DNA of 64,000 bases from Pseudonocardia sediminis (GTDB lineage: Bacteria; Actinomycetota; Actinomycetes; Mycobacteriales; Pseudonocardiaceae): assembly GCF_004217185.1 (NCBI RefSeq), contig NZ_SHKL01000001.1:2540001-2604000 (forward strand). Direction: 5' to 3'. The position numbers and the translations under genes were made by a program. The notes under the pieces are model-generated. The model was given only the letters and a program-made list of their open reading frames with translations, was not told the DNA's origin and searched no databases. Positions 1 through 9,480 of this stretch are shown here, in pieces; the stretch's first letter is position 1, and the number at the start of each line of letters is the position of its first letter.

Positions 1-1015
<1,015 letters not shown>

Positions 1016-1155
1016 ACAACATGTTGTTCGCATCCACTGTGTGACCCTGAGCACACAACCACGATCCATTCAGATCGTCGCCCTCTGCGAGGGTGATGGT
1101 TCTGGTGGGTTCGGTTGTGTGGTCTGTTAAGGGTTGGAAGATAAGTTGATAGTGT

Positions 1156-1273
1156 TGTCGGTGGTTATGGCGGTAGGGAAACGCCCGGTCCCATTCCGAA
1201 CCCGGTAGCTAAGCCTTCCTGCGCCGATGGTACTGCACTCGTCAGGGTGTGGGAGAGTAGGTCGTCGCCGACA
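1156..1273 (+). rRNA. rrf: 5S ribosomal RNA
   Basis: A 118-base 5S rRNA. The ends pair as helix I (TGTCGGTG at 1156-1163 with CGCCGACA at 1266-1273). The core contains GGGAAACGCCCGGTCCCATT and CCGAACCCGG, typical of actinobacterial 5S. It is co-oriented with 23S and followed directly by a terminator. Confidence 0.97.
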
Positions 1274-1288
1274 TTCAACGTGAAGAAA

Positions 1289-1331
1289 GAGGGGTCCGTG
1301 CGGAGCAATCCGGACGGGCCCCTCTTTTTTG
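1289..1331 (+). terminator. Rho-independent terminator of the rRNA operon
   Basis: Strong hairpin: GAGGGGTCCGT (1289-1299) pairs with ACGGGCCCCTC (1314-1324) with one G-T pair and an extended stem. It is followed by a run of T residues (1325-1330). It lies 16 bases after 5S rRNA and before the next promoter. Confidence 0.93.
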
Positions 1332-1417
1332 TGTCGTGCGTGTTCTCGTACGACTACCCCGGCGGAGCGAATCCGCCGCGTGACGGAAGTGTCGGTGGAC
1401 CTTTGTACTCTGGTGAC

Positions 1418-4135
1418 GTGACCGATGGGACCGACGACAGCCGTCCGCGGCAGGACGACGGCCGTGGAGCGCGTGCGGACCGGCCTCGTACGGACGGACA
1501 GCGCGCCGGCGGCTTCCGCGGTGACCGCGGAGGCGCCCGCTCGGGTGGCGACCGCCCGTCCGACCGGGGCGGCGACCGCCGTGGCGGCGGCCAGGCCCGT
1601 CGGCCGAGCTCGTCGTACGGCCGGAGCGAAGGACGGAGCGGCTCGGGCTGGTCGGGCTCGGGAGACCGTGAGCAGCGCCGTGGTGACTCCGGCCGCCGGG
1701 ACGACCGTGGCTCGCGTGACGGGGCCTCACGGGACGGGGCGCGGACCGGTTCGGGTCCGCGTTCCGGCAGCGGCGGGGGCTCCTACGGCTCGGGTGGCGG
1801 CCGCGACGGTGGACGTCCGGGCTACCGGGCGCCGCGGGACGACCGTGACGCTGGCGGCCACTCGCACGACCGTCGCTCCCCGGACGGTGACCGAGGGCGT
1901 GGTGTGTCGGCGGACCGTGGGGGCGACCGTCGGTCGTCCTCGCGTCCGGGAGACGACCGCGGTGACCGCCGTCAGGGTTCGGACCGCGGTGGACGGTCGG
2001 GGTGGCAGGACCGGGGGCGTTCCGACGGTGGTTCGTCGAGGCCGTCCGGCGACCGCGGCACGGATCGGCGCTACAACGATGGTGACGGAGCCCGTCGGTG
2101 GAGCGACCGCCGTCCGGATGCCCGTGGAGACGACCGGGCCGGCCGGGGCGACGACCGTCGTGGCGGGTACGCCCGCTCCGCGGGTTCCGGCGCTCCGCGT
2201 ACGGATCGTGACCGCCCGGAGCGCCGCGACGGGTTCGCGGGGCGGGACCGCGTCGCGGGGTCCGGTGACGACCGCCGGCGCGACGACCGTCCCCGTGACG
2301 ACCGTCCCCGTGACGACCGGGGCAGCAGTCGCCCGCGGGAGGACCGTTCGCGGGAGGACCGGGGTGACCGGTTCCGGAGCGACGACCGTGCACCGCGTCG
2401 CGATGATCGTCCGCGCGGCAGGGACGGGGCGACGACCGGCTCGGGTCGGCCCGACCGTGGACACGACCGGGACGACCGCCGTGGTGGCGACCGTTTCGCC
2501 GATCGGGACCGCGGTGCCGGGGACACCCGTCGTCCGCAGGGTTCCGGCGACCGCGCAGGGTTCGGTGACCGCGGTGGCTCCCGTCCGGACCGCAGCTCGT
2601 TCTCGGATCGTCAGGACCGGCCCGAGCGCCGTGACCGGCCCGAGCGCGGGGAGCGGACCGAGGCACGTCCGTCGGGCGATGTCCGGGACCGACGCTCCAC
2701 CGCAGACCGGTCCGAGCGCCCGGCTCGGTTCGACCGCCCGGAGCGTTCCGACCGGCAGGACCGGCCGGCCCGCCAGGACCGTTCCGACCGACCGGTTCGG
2801 TCCGACCGGCCTGACCGGGGGGATCGTCCGGTCCGCTCGGACCGTCGTGGAGCGCCGACGGACCGGCGGGACCGTTCCGACAGCCGGACCGACAGCCGGG
2901 ACTCGCGTCCGCGCCGTGTCCCGTCGGCGGCCGAGCAGACGATGGTGCCCGAGCCCGAGCTGCCGGACTCGATCAAACCTGCTGATCTCGACCCGGACGT
3001 CCGTGCGGACCTCCGCGGTCTGCAGAAGGAGACCGCGGAGAAGGTCGCACGGCATCTCGTGGCGGCCGGTCTGCTCGTCGACGAGGAGCCGGAGCGGGCG
3101 TTGCTGCACGTGCGCTACGCCCGTCGTCGTGCGTCGCGGATCGGCGTGGTGCGCGAGGCGGCGGGCATCGTCGCCTACCACGCGGGGGAGTGGAACGAAG
3201 CGCTCGGAGAGTTCCGCGCCGCCCGGCGGATGGGTGGCGGTCCCGGGCACGTCCCGGTCATGGCCGACATCGAGCGTGCGCTCGGGCGTCCGGAGCGGGC
3301 GCTCGAGCTGACCCGGGGACCGGAGGTCCGTGACCTGGGTGAGGACGAGCGGATCGAGCTGCTGATCGTCGCGGCGGGTGCCCGTCGGGACATGGGTGAG
3401 CTGGACGCCGCGGTGGTCGGGCTCCAGGTGCCCGAGCTGGACCCGAAGCGCCGGCAGCCGTGGAGTGCGCGGCTGTTCTACGCCTACGCCGACAACCTGC
3501 TGGCGGTCGGTCGCCGGGCCGAGGCCGTGCAGTGGTTCGTCCACGCGCACGACGCGGACCCGGAGGAACAGACCGACGCCGCGGAACGGGTCGCCGAGCT
3601 GACCGGCGACGAGCTGCCCGGCACCGGCGACGACGGCCTCACTTTCGGTGTGGAGGACGCCCCGGTCGCGGAGACCGTCCGGGAGCCGATCGAGGACGGC
3701 GGGACCGCGGAGGCCGACTCCGAGGCGGGGAGTCCCGGCGCATCGGATGTGGACGCATCGGTCGTGTACCCCATGGACACCGCGGACGGCGAGGCGTCGG
3801 TCGTCGGTGGACCCGACGGCGACACATCGGACAGCACGCCGGCCGTGGACGTGGAGGACGGCGTCGTCGACGACACGGCGGAGTCCGTGGCGGACGACCT
3901 CGCGGACACGGCCACCCGGTCCGGAGAGGACGCGGGCTCCGACGACGGGCCCTCGACGACCGAGGTGCTCGGCGTCGCGCCCGTGCAGGCCCAGCCTGCG
4001 CAGCCCGAGGCCGCGCAGCCCGAGGCCGCGCAGCCCGAGGTGGGCCGAGCCGACGACGGCCGGGACGGGACAGACCAGGACCTGGCCGACGAGGACGACT
4101 CCGCGCGGACCGATGCGGACGGTGGCGGGCGATGA
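1418..4135 (+). CDS. Large low-complexity RG/RD-rich protein with C-terminal TPR-like domain (Rv1691-like position)
   Basis: 905 residues from GTG 1418. The open frame runs back into the 5S gene, so upstream starts are excluded; TACTCT at 1406-1411 lies 7 bases before the GTG, so the mRNA may be leaderless. Residues 1 to about 505 are almost entirely Arg, Asp, Gly, Ser and Pro with reiterated DRG, DDR, RPER and SDRP units and should be disordered. Residues about 515-720 are helical and TPR-like, with LHVRYARRRASRIGVVREAA and several ALG/ALE helix pairs. The rest is an acidic Ala/Glu/Asp tail ending in repeated QPEAA units. In M. tuberculosis Rv1691, a much shorter TPR protein, occupies this position before the HAD phosphatase and tlyA. 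Function is unknown. The ATG of the next gene overlaps the stop (ATGA). Confidence 0.85.
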   Translation: MTDGTDDSRPRQDDGRGARADRPRTDGQRAGGFRGDRGGARSGGDRPSDRGGDRRGGGQARRPSSSYGRSEGRSGSGWSGSGDREQRRGDSGRRDDRGSRDGASRDGARTGSGPRSGSGGGSYGSGGGRDGGRPGYRAPRDDRDAGGHSHDRRSPDGDRGRGVSADRGGDRRSSSRPGDDRGDRRQGSDRGGRSGWQDRGRSDGGSSRPSGDRGTDRRYNDGDGARRWSDRRPDARGDDRAGRGDDRRGGYARSAGSGAPRTDRDRPERRDGFAGRDRVAGSGDDRRRDDRPRDDRPRDDRGSSRPREDRSREDRGDRFRSDDRAPRRDDRPRGRDGATTGSGRPDRGHDRDDRRGGDRFADRDRGAGDTRRPQGSGDRAGFGDRGGSRPDRSSFSDRQDRPERRDRPERGERTEARPSGDVRDRRSTADRSERPARFDRPERSDRQDRPARQDRSDRPVRSDRPDRGDRPVRSDRRGAPTDRRDRSDSRTDSRDSRPRRVPSAAEQTMVPEPELPDSIKPADLDPDVRADLRGLQKETAEKVARHLVAAGLLVDEEPERALLHVRYARRRASRIGVVREAAGIVAYHAGEWNEALGEFRAARRMGGGPGHVPVMADIERALGRPERALELTRGPEVRDLGEDERIELLIVAAGARRDMGELDAAVVGLQVPELDPKRRQPWSARLFYAYADNLLAVGRRAEAVQWFVHAHDADPEEQTDAAERVAELTGDELPGTGDDGLTFGVEDAPVAETVREPIEDGGTAEADSEAGSPGASDVDASVVYPMDTADGEASVVGGPDGDTSDSTPAVDVEDGVVDDTAESVADDLADTATRSGEDAGSDDGPSTTEVLGVAPVQAQPAQPEAAQPEAAQPEVGRADDGRDGTDQDLADEDDSARTDADGGGR

Positions 4136-5142
4136 GCGACATGCTGAGCAAGTTCGACGTCCTGCTGGCCGACCTCGACGGAACGCTCTACCAGGGCCCG
4201 GACGCCGTCCCGGGTGCGGTGGACGCCGTCCTGGGCGCGGGGGAGCGCGGCGTCCGGACGGTCTACGTCACGAACAACGCCTCGCGCAGCCCGGACGACG
4301 TCGCCCACCACCTGTCCGAGCTGGGCTTCCCGGCGCGGACACCGGACGTGCGGACCAGCTCGCAGGCCGGTGCGGCGATGCTGGCCGAGCAGCTGCCGTC
4401 GGGCGCCGCCGTCCTGGTCGTGGGTACCGAGGCGCTGGCCGACGAGGTGCGTGCGGTCGGCCTGAGCGTCGTCGACTCCGCGGACGGTGCGGCCGCGGTG
4501 GTGCAGGGGCACTCGCCGGACACCGGGTGGCGGTTGCTGGCCGAGGCCACCGCGGCGATCCGGGGCGGTGCGCTGTGGGTCGCGACGAACGTGGACCCGA
4601 CCCTTCCGACCGAGCGCGGGCCGATGCCCGGCAACGGGTCGATGGTCGGGGTCGTGCGGATCGCCACCGGCGCGGAGCCGCAGGTCGCGGGCAAGCCCGC
4701 CGCGCGGTTGCTGCAGGAGGCACGCGACAACGCGTCGTCGACGTCTCCGCTCGTGATCGGCGACCGGCTCGACACCGACATCGAGGGCGGCAACGCCATC
4801 GGCGCGCCGACCCTGTTCGTCCTCACCGGGGTGAGCACCGCGCGTGACCTGCTGCAGGCGCGGGAGAACCAGCGTGCCACCTACATCGCGACCGACCTCG
4901 CCGGACTGACCCGGGACCCGGACGATCTCGTCCCCGGCCCGCGCGCGGGCTGGCGTACCGAGTGGGACGGGGAGACGCTGGTGCTCTCCGGGGACGGTGG
5001 AGGCGCCGAGCCCGAGCTCGACGCCCTGCGGGTGCTGTGCGCCGTCGCGTGGGAACGTGCCGGTGCCGATGCTTCGACGGTCACGGTGCGCGGCGACGGT
5101 GACGCCGCGGGCTCGGCCGTGAGTGCGCTCGGTCTCGCCTGA
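4132..5142 (+). CDS. HAD-superfamily IIA phosphatase (Rv1692/NagD-like)
   Basis: 336 residues. The N-terminus carries HAD motif I, LLADLDGTLY, with nucleophile D14 and D16. YVTNNAS follows as motif II and GDRLDTDIEGG as motif IV near residue 207; the central segment is the C2-type IIA cap. The M. tuberculosis protein at this position, Rv1692, is known as a glycerol-3-phosphate phosphatase, so that activity is the best guess (inference from position and family). About 60 extra residues follow the usual HAD end. The start overlaps the upstream stop by 4 bases, pointing to translational coupling. Confidence 0.9.
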   Translation: MSDMLSKFDVLLADLDGTLYQGPDAVPGAVDAVLGAGERGVRTVYVTNNASRSPDDVAHHLSELGFPARTPDVRTSSQAGAAMLAEQLPSGAAVLVVGTEALADEVRAVGLSVVDSADGAAAVVQGHSPDTGWRLLAEATAAIRGGALWVATNVDPTLPTERGPMPGNGSMVGVVRIATGAEPQVAGKPAARLLQEARDNASSTSPLVIGDRLDTDIEGGNAIGAPTLFVLTGVSTARDLLQARENQRATYIATDLAGLTRDPDDLVPGPRAGWRTEWDGETLVLSGDGGGAEPELDALRVLCAVAWERAGADASTVTVRGDGDAAGSAVSALGLA

Positions 5143-5304
5143 ACGCTGCCGGCAGGACCCGGCGTCGCCGCCGGGCGGGCGGTGGCCGCGCCGGACAGGG
5201 CAGGGGCCGGACACCGCCCGTTGTCGGGCGGCGCGGGCGTGTCACGTCGCGTGTCTCACCTGCCGGCCGGACGCGCCGCGCGGCCCCGCTCCGTCCGTCT
5301 CGGA

Positions 5305-5310
5305 TACCGT
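5305..5310 (+). promoter_or_regulatory. Candidate -10 element of the tlyA-nadK unit
   Basis: TACCGT sits in the 188-base gap after the phosphatase gene. A start about 7 bases downstream would leave a short leader containing AGGA and then GTG 5331. No convincing -35 box is seen. Confidence 0.4.
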
Positions 5311-5330
5311 GAACGACAGGAACGACCCCC

Positions 5331-5597
5331 GTGACCGGAGCCTCGATGACCACCAGCACCCCGCCCGCGGGCGGACCCGTCCCGCGCCCCGGTGACCCAC
5401 GGGCCGGTGCACCACGCCCCGGGGACCCCCGGCCCGCACCGGAGCGGCCCGTCTCGTCGCTGCGTGCCGGCGTCGACGAGGCGATGGCGGGGCTGGACGG
5501 TCTGTCGGAGCGTCCGGTCGGTGAGCACGTCGCCGCGTTCGAGCGCGTGCACACCGCGCTCGGGGAGGCCCTGACGGCAGGGTCGGAACGGGCGTGA
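5331..5597 (+). CDS. Small Pro-rich protein (Rv1693-like position)
   Basis: 88 residues from GTG 5331, preceded by ACAGGAA as ribosome site; ATG 5346 is an alternative. The first 45 residues are Pro/Gly-rich and probably flexible. The C-terminal 45 form one or two amphipathic helices (VDEAMAGLDGLSERPVGEH). M. tuberculosis has a similarly small gene, Rv1693, between the phosphatase and tlyA. Function is unknown. The stop overlaps the tlyA GTG (GTGA). Confidence 0.75.
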   Translation: MTGASMTTSTPPAGGPVPRPGDPRAGAPRPGDPRPAPERPVSSLRAGVDEAMAGLDGLSERPVGEHVAAFERVHTALGEALTAGSERA

Positions 5598-6427
5598 CCG
5601 CGGTGGTCACCCGTGCCCGTCTGGACGCCGAGCTCGTCCGGCGCAAGCTCGCCCGCTCCCGTGGCCAGGCCGCGGAGCTGATCTCGGCCGGTCGCGTCAC
5701 CGTCAATGGGATGCCGGCCGCGAAGCCGGCCACCGTCGTCGACCGCGACACCCCGGTCCTCGTCCGCGCCGACGACGCCGAGCCGGAGTGGGCCTCGCGG
5801 GGGGCGAAGAAGCTGCTCGGCGCGCTGGACGTGTTCGGCGACGTCGTGGTGGACGGCCTGCGTTGCCTCGATGCCGGAGCGTCCACCGGCGGGTTCACCG
5901 ACGTCCTGCTCAGCCGTGGCGCGCGCGAGGTCGTCGCCGCGGACGTCGGGTACGGCCAGCTCGTCTGGCGTCTGCGCTCCGACGAGCGGGTCCGCGTCCA
6001 CGACCGCACCAACGTGCGTGCCCTGACCCCGGAGGAGATCGGCGGGACGGTGGACCTGACCGTCGCCGACCTGTCGTTCATCTCCCTGCGCACGGTGCTG
6101 CCCGCGCTCGCCGCGTGCACCGGTCCCGGCGGCACGCTGCTGCCGATGGTCAAGCCGCAGTTCGAGGTCGGCAAGTCCCGGCTCGGCTCCGGCGGGGTCG
6201 TCCGCGACCCGGCACTGCGCCGCGACGCCCTCGCCGGGGTGGCCGAGGCCGCCGCCGGGCTCGGGCTGCAGGTGCGGGGTGCGACGGCGAGCCCGCTGCC
6301 CGGGCCGTCCGGCAACGTCGAGTACTTCCTGCGCCTGTACCGGCCGGAGTCCGGTGCCGACGTCCCGGCGGACGCCGACGACCTCACCGCGATGCTCGCG
6401 GCCGCCGTCGCGGACGGGCCCGCATGA
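5594..6427 (+). CDS. tlyA: TlyA family rRNA 2'-O-methyltransferase
   Basis: 277 residues, normal for TlyA. An N-terminal S4 RNA-binding domain spans about 7-65 (RLDAELVRRKLARSRGQ, then GRVTVNG). A Rossmann FtsJ-like methyltransferase follows, with SAM site LDAGASTGGFTDVLL at about 93-107 and DLTVADLSFISL for motif IV. In mycobacteria TlyA methylates 16S C1409 and 23S C1920 and its loss gives capreomycin resistance (known for the family). Start GTG 5594 and the stop both overlap neighbours by 4 bases, so it is translationally coupled to nadK. Confidence 0.95.
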   Translation: MTAVVTRARLDAELVRRKLARSRGQAAELISAGRVTVNGMPAAKPATVVDRDTPVLVRADDAEPEWASRGAKKLLGALDVFGDVVVDGLRCLDAGASTGGFTDVLLSRGAREVVAADVGYGQLVWRLRSDERVRVHDRTNVRALTPEEIGGTVDLTVADLSFISLRTVLPALAACTGPGGTLLPMVKPQFEVGKSRLGSGGVVRDPALRRDALAGVAEAAAGLGLQVRGATASPLPGPSGNVEYFLRLYRPESGADVPADADDLTAMLAAAVADGPA

Positions 6428-7410
6428 GGGAGATGCTGCTGGTCCTGCACGCGGGCCGGGCGGCGAACCGGGAGACCGCGGTCCGCGTGGTCCGCACGCT
6501 CGCCGCGCACGGCATCCGGATGCGGGTGCTGGCCGAGGAGTGGTCGGAGATCGGGATCGACCCCGGGCTGCCCGCCGGGCTGGCGCCCCTGCCGGTGCCC
6601 GGGACGGCGGACTGCGCCCGCGACGCCGAGGCCGTGCTGGTCCTCGGGGGAGACGGCACGCTGCTGCGCGCCGCGGACCTGGCCCGCTCGGCCCACGTGC
6701 CGCTGCTCGGGGTGAACCTCGGGCACGTCGGGTTCCTGGCCGAGGCCGAGGCGGAGTCTCTCGACGAGGCACTGCAGGCACTGGTCGACGGCGAGTACTC
6801 GGTCGAGGAACGGATGACCGTGGACGCCGTCGTCCGCTCCAACGGCTCCGTGCTCGGACACACGTGGGCGTTGAACGAGGCCGTCGTGGAGAAGACCACC
6901 CGCGGCCGGATCCTCGAGGTCGTCCTCGAGGTCGACGGACGCCCGGTGTCGGGCTTCGGCTGCGACGGCGTCATCTGCTCCACCCCGACCGGCTCCACCG
7001 CCTACGCGTTCTCCGCCGGCGGGCCGCTGGTCTGGCCGCAGGTGCAGGCCCTGCTGGTGGTCCCGAGCAACGCGCACGCGCTGTTCGCCCGGCCCATGGT
7101 GATCGCCCCGGACAGCGCGGTGGCGATCGAGGTGTCGGCGAGCGGACCGTCGGCGGTCCTGGACTGCGACGGACGCCGGACGATCTCCGTCCCGCCCGGC
7201 GCGCGGGTGGAGCTCTCCCGCGCGGCGGACCCGGTCCGGATGGTGCGCCTGGCCGCACAGCCGTTCGCGGACCGGCTGGTGCGCAAGTTCGACCTGCCGG
7301 TGTGGGGATGGCGGGGCGCCCCGCGGTCCCGGGACGAGGAGTGGGGCGACGAGCGGCGCAACGGATCCGCGCCCGGACGCGACCGGACCGGGGACGCACC
7401 CGGCCGTTGA
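6424..7410 (+). CDS. nadK: NAD kinase
   Basis: 328 residues; phosphorylates NAD to NADP in the cytoplasm. The signature GGDGT is at residues 75-79, GVNLGHVGFLAE follows, ALNEAVVEK carries the NE/D motif, and TPTGSTAYAFSAGGPL is the Gly-rich conserved loop. ATG 6424 overlaps the tlyA stop; ATG 6433 would remove three residues and is also possible. The tlyA-nadK-recN order is the usual actinobacterial one. The charged C-terminal 30 residues are poorly conserved in character and probably disordered. Confidence 0.96.
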   Translation: MREMLLVLHAGRAANRETAVRVVRTLAAHGIRMRVLAEEWSEIGIDPGLPAGLAPLPVPGTADCARDAEAVLVLGGDGTLLRAADLARSAHVPLLGVNLGHVGFLAEAEAESLDEALQALVDGEYSVEERMTVDAVVRSNGSVLGHTWALNEAVVEKTTRGRILEVVLEVDGRPVSGFGCDGVICSTPTGSTAYAFSAGGPLVWPQVQALLVVPSNAHALFARPMVIAPDSAVAIEVSASGPSAVLDCDGRRTISVPPGARVELSRAADPVRMVRLAAQPFADRLVRKFDLPVWGWRGAPRSRDEEWGDERRNGSAPGRDRTGDAPGR

Positions 7411-7432
7411 GCACCCACCGTTCACCTCCTGT

Positions 7433-7448
7433 GCGAACGAATGTTCGG
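7433..7448. promoter_or_regulatory. LexA (SOS) box upstream of recN
   Basis: GCGAAC-GAAT-GTTCGG. CGAAC (7434-7438) and GTTCG (7443-7447) are perfect inverted arms with a 4-base gap, matching the actinobacterial/Bacillus SOS box pattern CGAACNNNNGTTCG. It lies about 55 bases before the recN start, so recN is probably LexA-repressed and DNA-damage inducible (inference). Confidence 0.85.
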
Positions 7449-7503
7449 AGAGAACGGTGTGTCCCCGCTGTCGTTGTCGGACCCCGGCCGTATCGTGCGG
7501 GCC

Positions 7504-9345
7504 ATGCTGGCCGAGATGCGCATCCAGGGACTCGGGGTGATCGACGACGCCACCCTGGAGCTGGACCCCGGGCTGACCGTGCTCACCGGTGAGACCGGCG
7601 CGGGCAAGACGATGGTGGTCACCGGGCTCTCGCTGCTCGGTGGCGGGCGCGCGGAGTCGTCCCGGGTGTCCGAGGGCGCCAAGCGCGCGATGGTCGAGGG
7701 CCGCTTCATGGCGTCGAACGCCGCGCTGGGGCTGGCCGAGGAGGTCGGCGCCGAGGCGGACGACGACGGCACGCTGATCGCCGCCCGCACCGTCTCCGCC
7801 GACGGCCGCTCTCGGGCCCACCTGGGCGGACGGTCAGTTCCGGTCGGGGTGCTGGGCCGTCTCGCCGAGGCCCAGCTCGCCGTGCACGGGCAGAACGACC
7901 AGCTGCGGCTGCTGCGCCCGGCCGACCAGCGCGCCCTGCTGGACCGCTTCGCCGGCGACGCGGTCGCCAAGCCGCTGGCCGCCTACCGGGAGACCCGCAC
8001 CGAGTGGCTGGCCGTCGGCGCGGAGCTGACCGAGCGTCGCGACGGCGCCCGCCGGCTCGCCCAGGAGGCCGACATGCTCCGCCACGGTCTCACCGAGATC
8101 GAGTCGGTGGACCCGCAGCCGGGGGAGGACCGCGACCTCGTCGAGCAGTCCCGCCGCCTGGCCGCGGCGGACGACCTGCGGGGCGCGGCCGAGGCGGCGC
8201 GGCTCGCCCTCGGCGGCTCCGACGACGGCGACAGCCCCGGCGCGCTCGGCCTCTGTGGGGAGGCGCGCAACCTCGTCTCCTCCTCCGGAGACCCCGAGCT
8301 CGAGGCGCTGGACCCGCGCCTGGCCGAGGCGCTGGCCGTGCTGGGCGACGTGGCCGCCGAGCTGGGCGGCTACCTGGACCGTCTCGACGCCGACCCGGAG
8401 CGCCTGGCCGGGCTGCTCGCCCGCCAGGCCGAGCTCAAGGCGCTGACCCGCAAGTACGCCGCCGACACCGACGGCGTCCTGGAGTGGGCGGCGGACGCCC
8501 GCGAGCGGCTGTCCGGCCTGGACACCTCCGACGAGGCCCTCGCCGCGCTGGCCGCCCGCCGCGACGCGCTGGCCGTGGACCTGGCCCGGCACGCCGAGGA
8601 GCTCTCCACCGCCCGCTCGGCCGCCGCGGTACGCCTGGCCGAGGCGACCACCGCCGAGCTGGCCGGGCTGGCCATGAAGGACGCGAGCCTGCGGGTCGGC
8701 GTGGCCCGGCGCCCCGCGGGCGAGGGCGACGACAACGCGTTGCGGGTGGAGGGCAAGGCCTGCCACGCGGGCTCCAGCGGAGTGGACGAGGTCGAGCTGC
8801 GGCTCGTCCCGCACGCGGGGTCGTCGGCCCAGCCGCTGCACAAGGGTGCCTCCGGCGGCGAGCTCTCCCGGGTCATGCTCGCGCTCGAGGTCGCCCTGGC
8901 CGGTGCCGACCCGGTGCCGACGATGGTGTTCGACGAGGTCGACGCCGGCGTCGGCGGCCGCGCGGCGGTCGAGATCGGACGGCGGCTGGCCCGGCTCGCG
9001 GCGCGGCATCAGGTGATCGTGGTGACGCACCTGCCGCAGGTCGCCGCCTACGCCGACCGGCACCTCGTCGTGCAGAAGGGCAGTGCCGGCGGCAAGGAGC
9101 CGGGCACCGCCGCGGTGACCCGCTCGAACGTCCGGCGCCTCGCGGAGGGTGACCGGATCGGTGAGCTCGCCCGGATGCTGGCCGGTCTCGACGAGACCGA
9201 CACCGGCCGCGCGCACGCCGAGGAGCTGCTGGCCGCGGCGTCGTCGCACCGCGAGACCGACCGCGCCGCGGACGCCGCACGACGCGACCGCGACGAGCCC
9301 GCGACCGGGCGTCGCAAGCGGGCGAGCAGCACGCGGAAACGCTGA
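7504..9345 (+). CDS. recN: DNA repair protein RecN (SMC-like ATPase)
   Basis: 613 residues, normal for RecN. The N-terminal half-ABC domain has Walker A GETGAGKT at 29-36. A long Ala/Glu/Leu/Arg coiled-coil middle follows. The C-terminal half-ABC domain has signature SGGELSRVMLALEVAL and Walker B TMVFDEVDAGVGG. ATG 7504 is chosen because the family begins MLxEMRIxxLG; the open frame extends upstream through the SOS box and is rejected there. TATCGT at 7491-7496, 7 bases before ATG, suggests a leaderless mRNA. The protein acts in double-strand-break repair. A Lys/Arg-rich tail ends the protein. Confidence 0.96.
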   Translation: MLAEMRIQGLGVIDDATLELDPGLTVLTGETGAGKTMVVTGLSLLGGGRAESSRVSEGAKRAMVEGRFMASNAALGLAEEVGAEADDDGTLIAARTVSADGRSRAHLGGRSVPVGVLGRLAEAQLAVHGQNDQLRLLRPADQRALLDRFAGDAVAKPLAAYRETRTEWLAVGAELTERRDGARRLAQEADMLRHGLTEIESVDPQPGEDRDLVEQSRRLAAADDLRGAAEAARLALGGSDDGDSPGALGLCGEARNLVSSSGDPELEALDPRLAEALAVLGDVAAELGGYLDRLDADPERLAGLLARQAELKALTRKYAADTDGVLEWAADARERLSGLDTSDEALAALAARRDALAVDLARHAEELSTARSAAAVRLAEATTAELAGLAMKDASLRVGVARRPAGEGDDNALRVEGKACHAGSSGVDEVELRLVPHAGSSAQPLHKGASGGELSRVMLALEVALAGADPVPTMVFDEVDAGVGGRAAVEIGRRLARLAARHQVIVVTHLPQVAAYADRHLVVQKGSAGGKEPGTAAVTRSNVRRLAEGDRIGELARMLAGLDETDTGRAHAEELLAAASSHRETDRAADAARRDRDEPATGRRKRASSTRKR

Positions 9346-9480
9346 GCCCGCATCGCCGGAACACGGGGACCCGACCGCGTTCCGGCCCCCGTGGCCGGGA
9401 GCACCCGCACGGGGTGAACTCCCGGTCACGGTCCGGCGTGCCTGCGTCGTCACATCCGCACCAGGTGTCACAGTGCGTGC

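Noticed and set aside
1247..1417. Upstream extension of the RG/RD-rich gene
   Set aside because: It would start within 5S rRNA and run through the rRNA terminator; GTG 1418 is used.
1275..3550. Long open frames antisense or shifted within the 1418-4135 gene
   Set aside because: Shadows produced by the repetitive Arg/Asp/Gly codons; they give Arg/Pro or Thr/Val low complexity with no domain.
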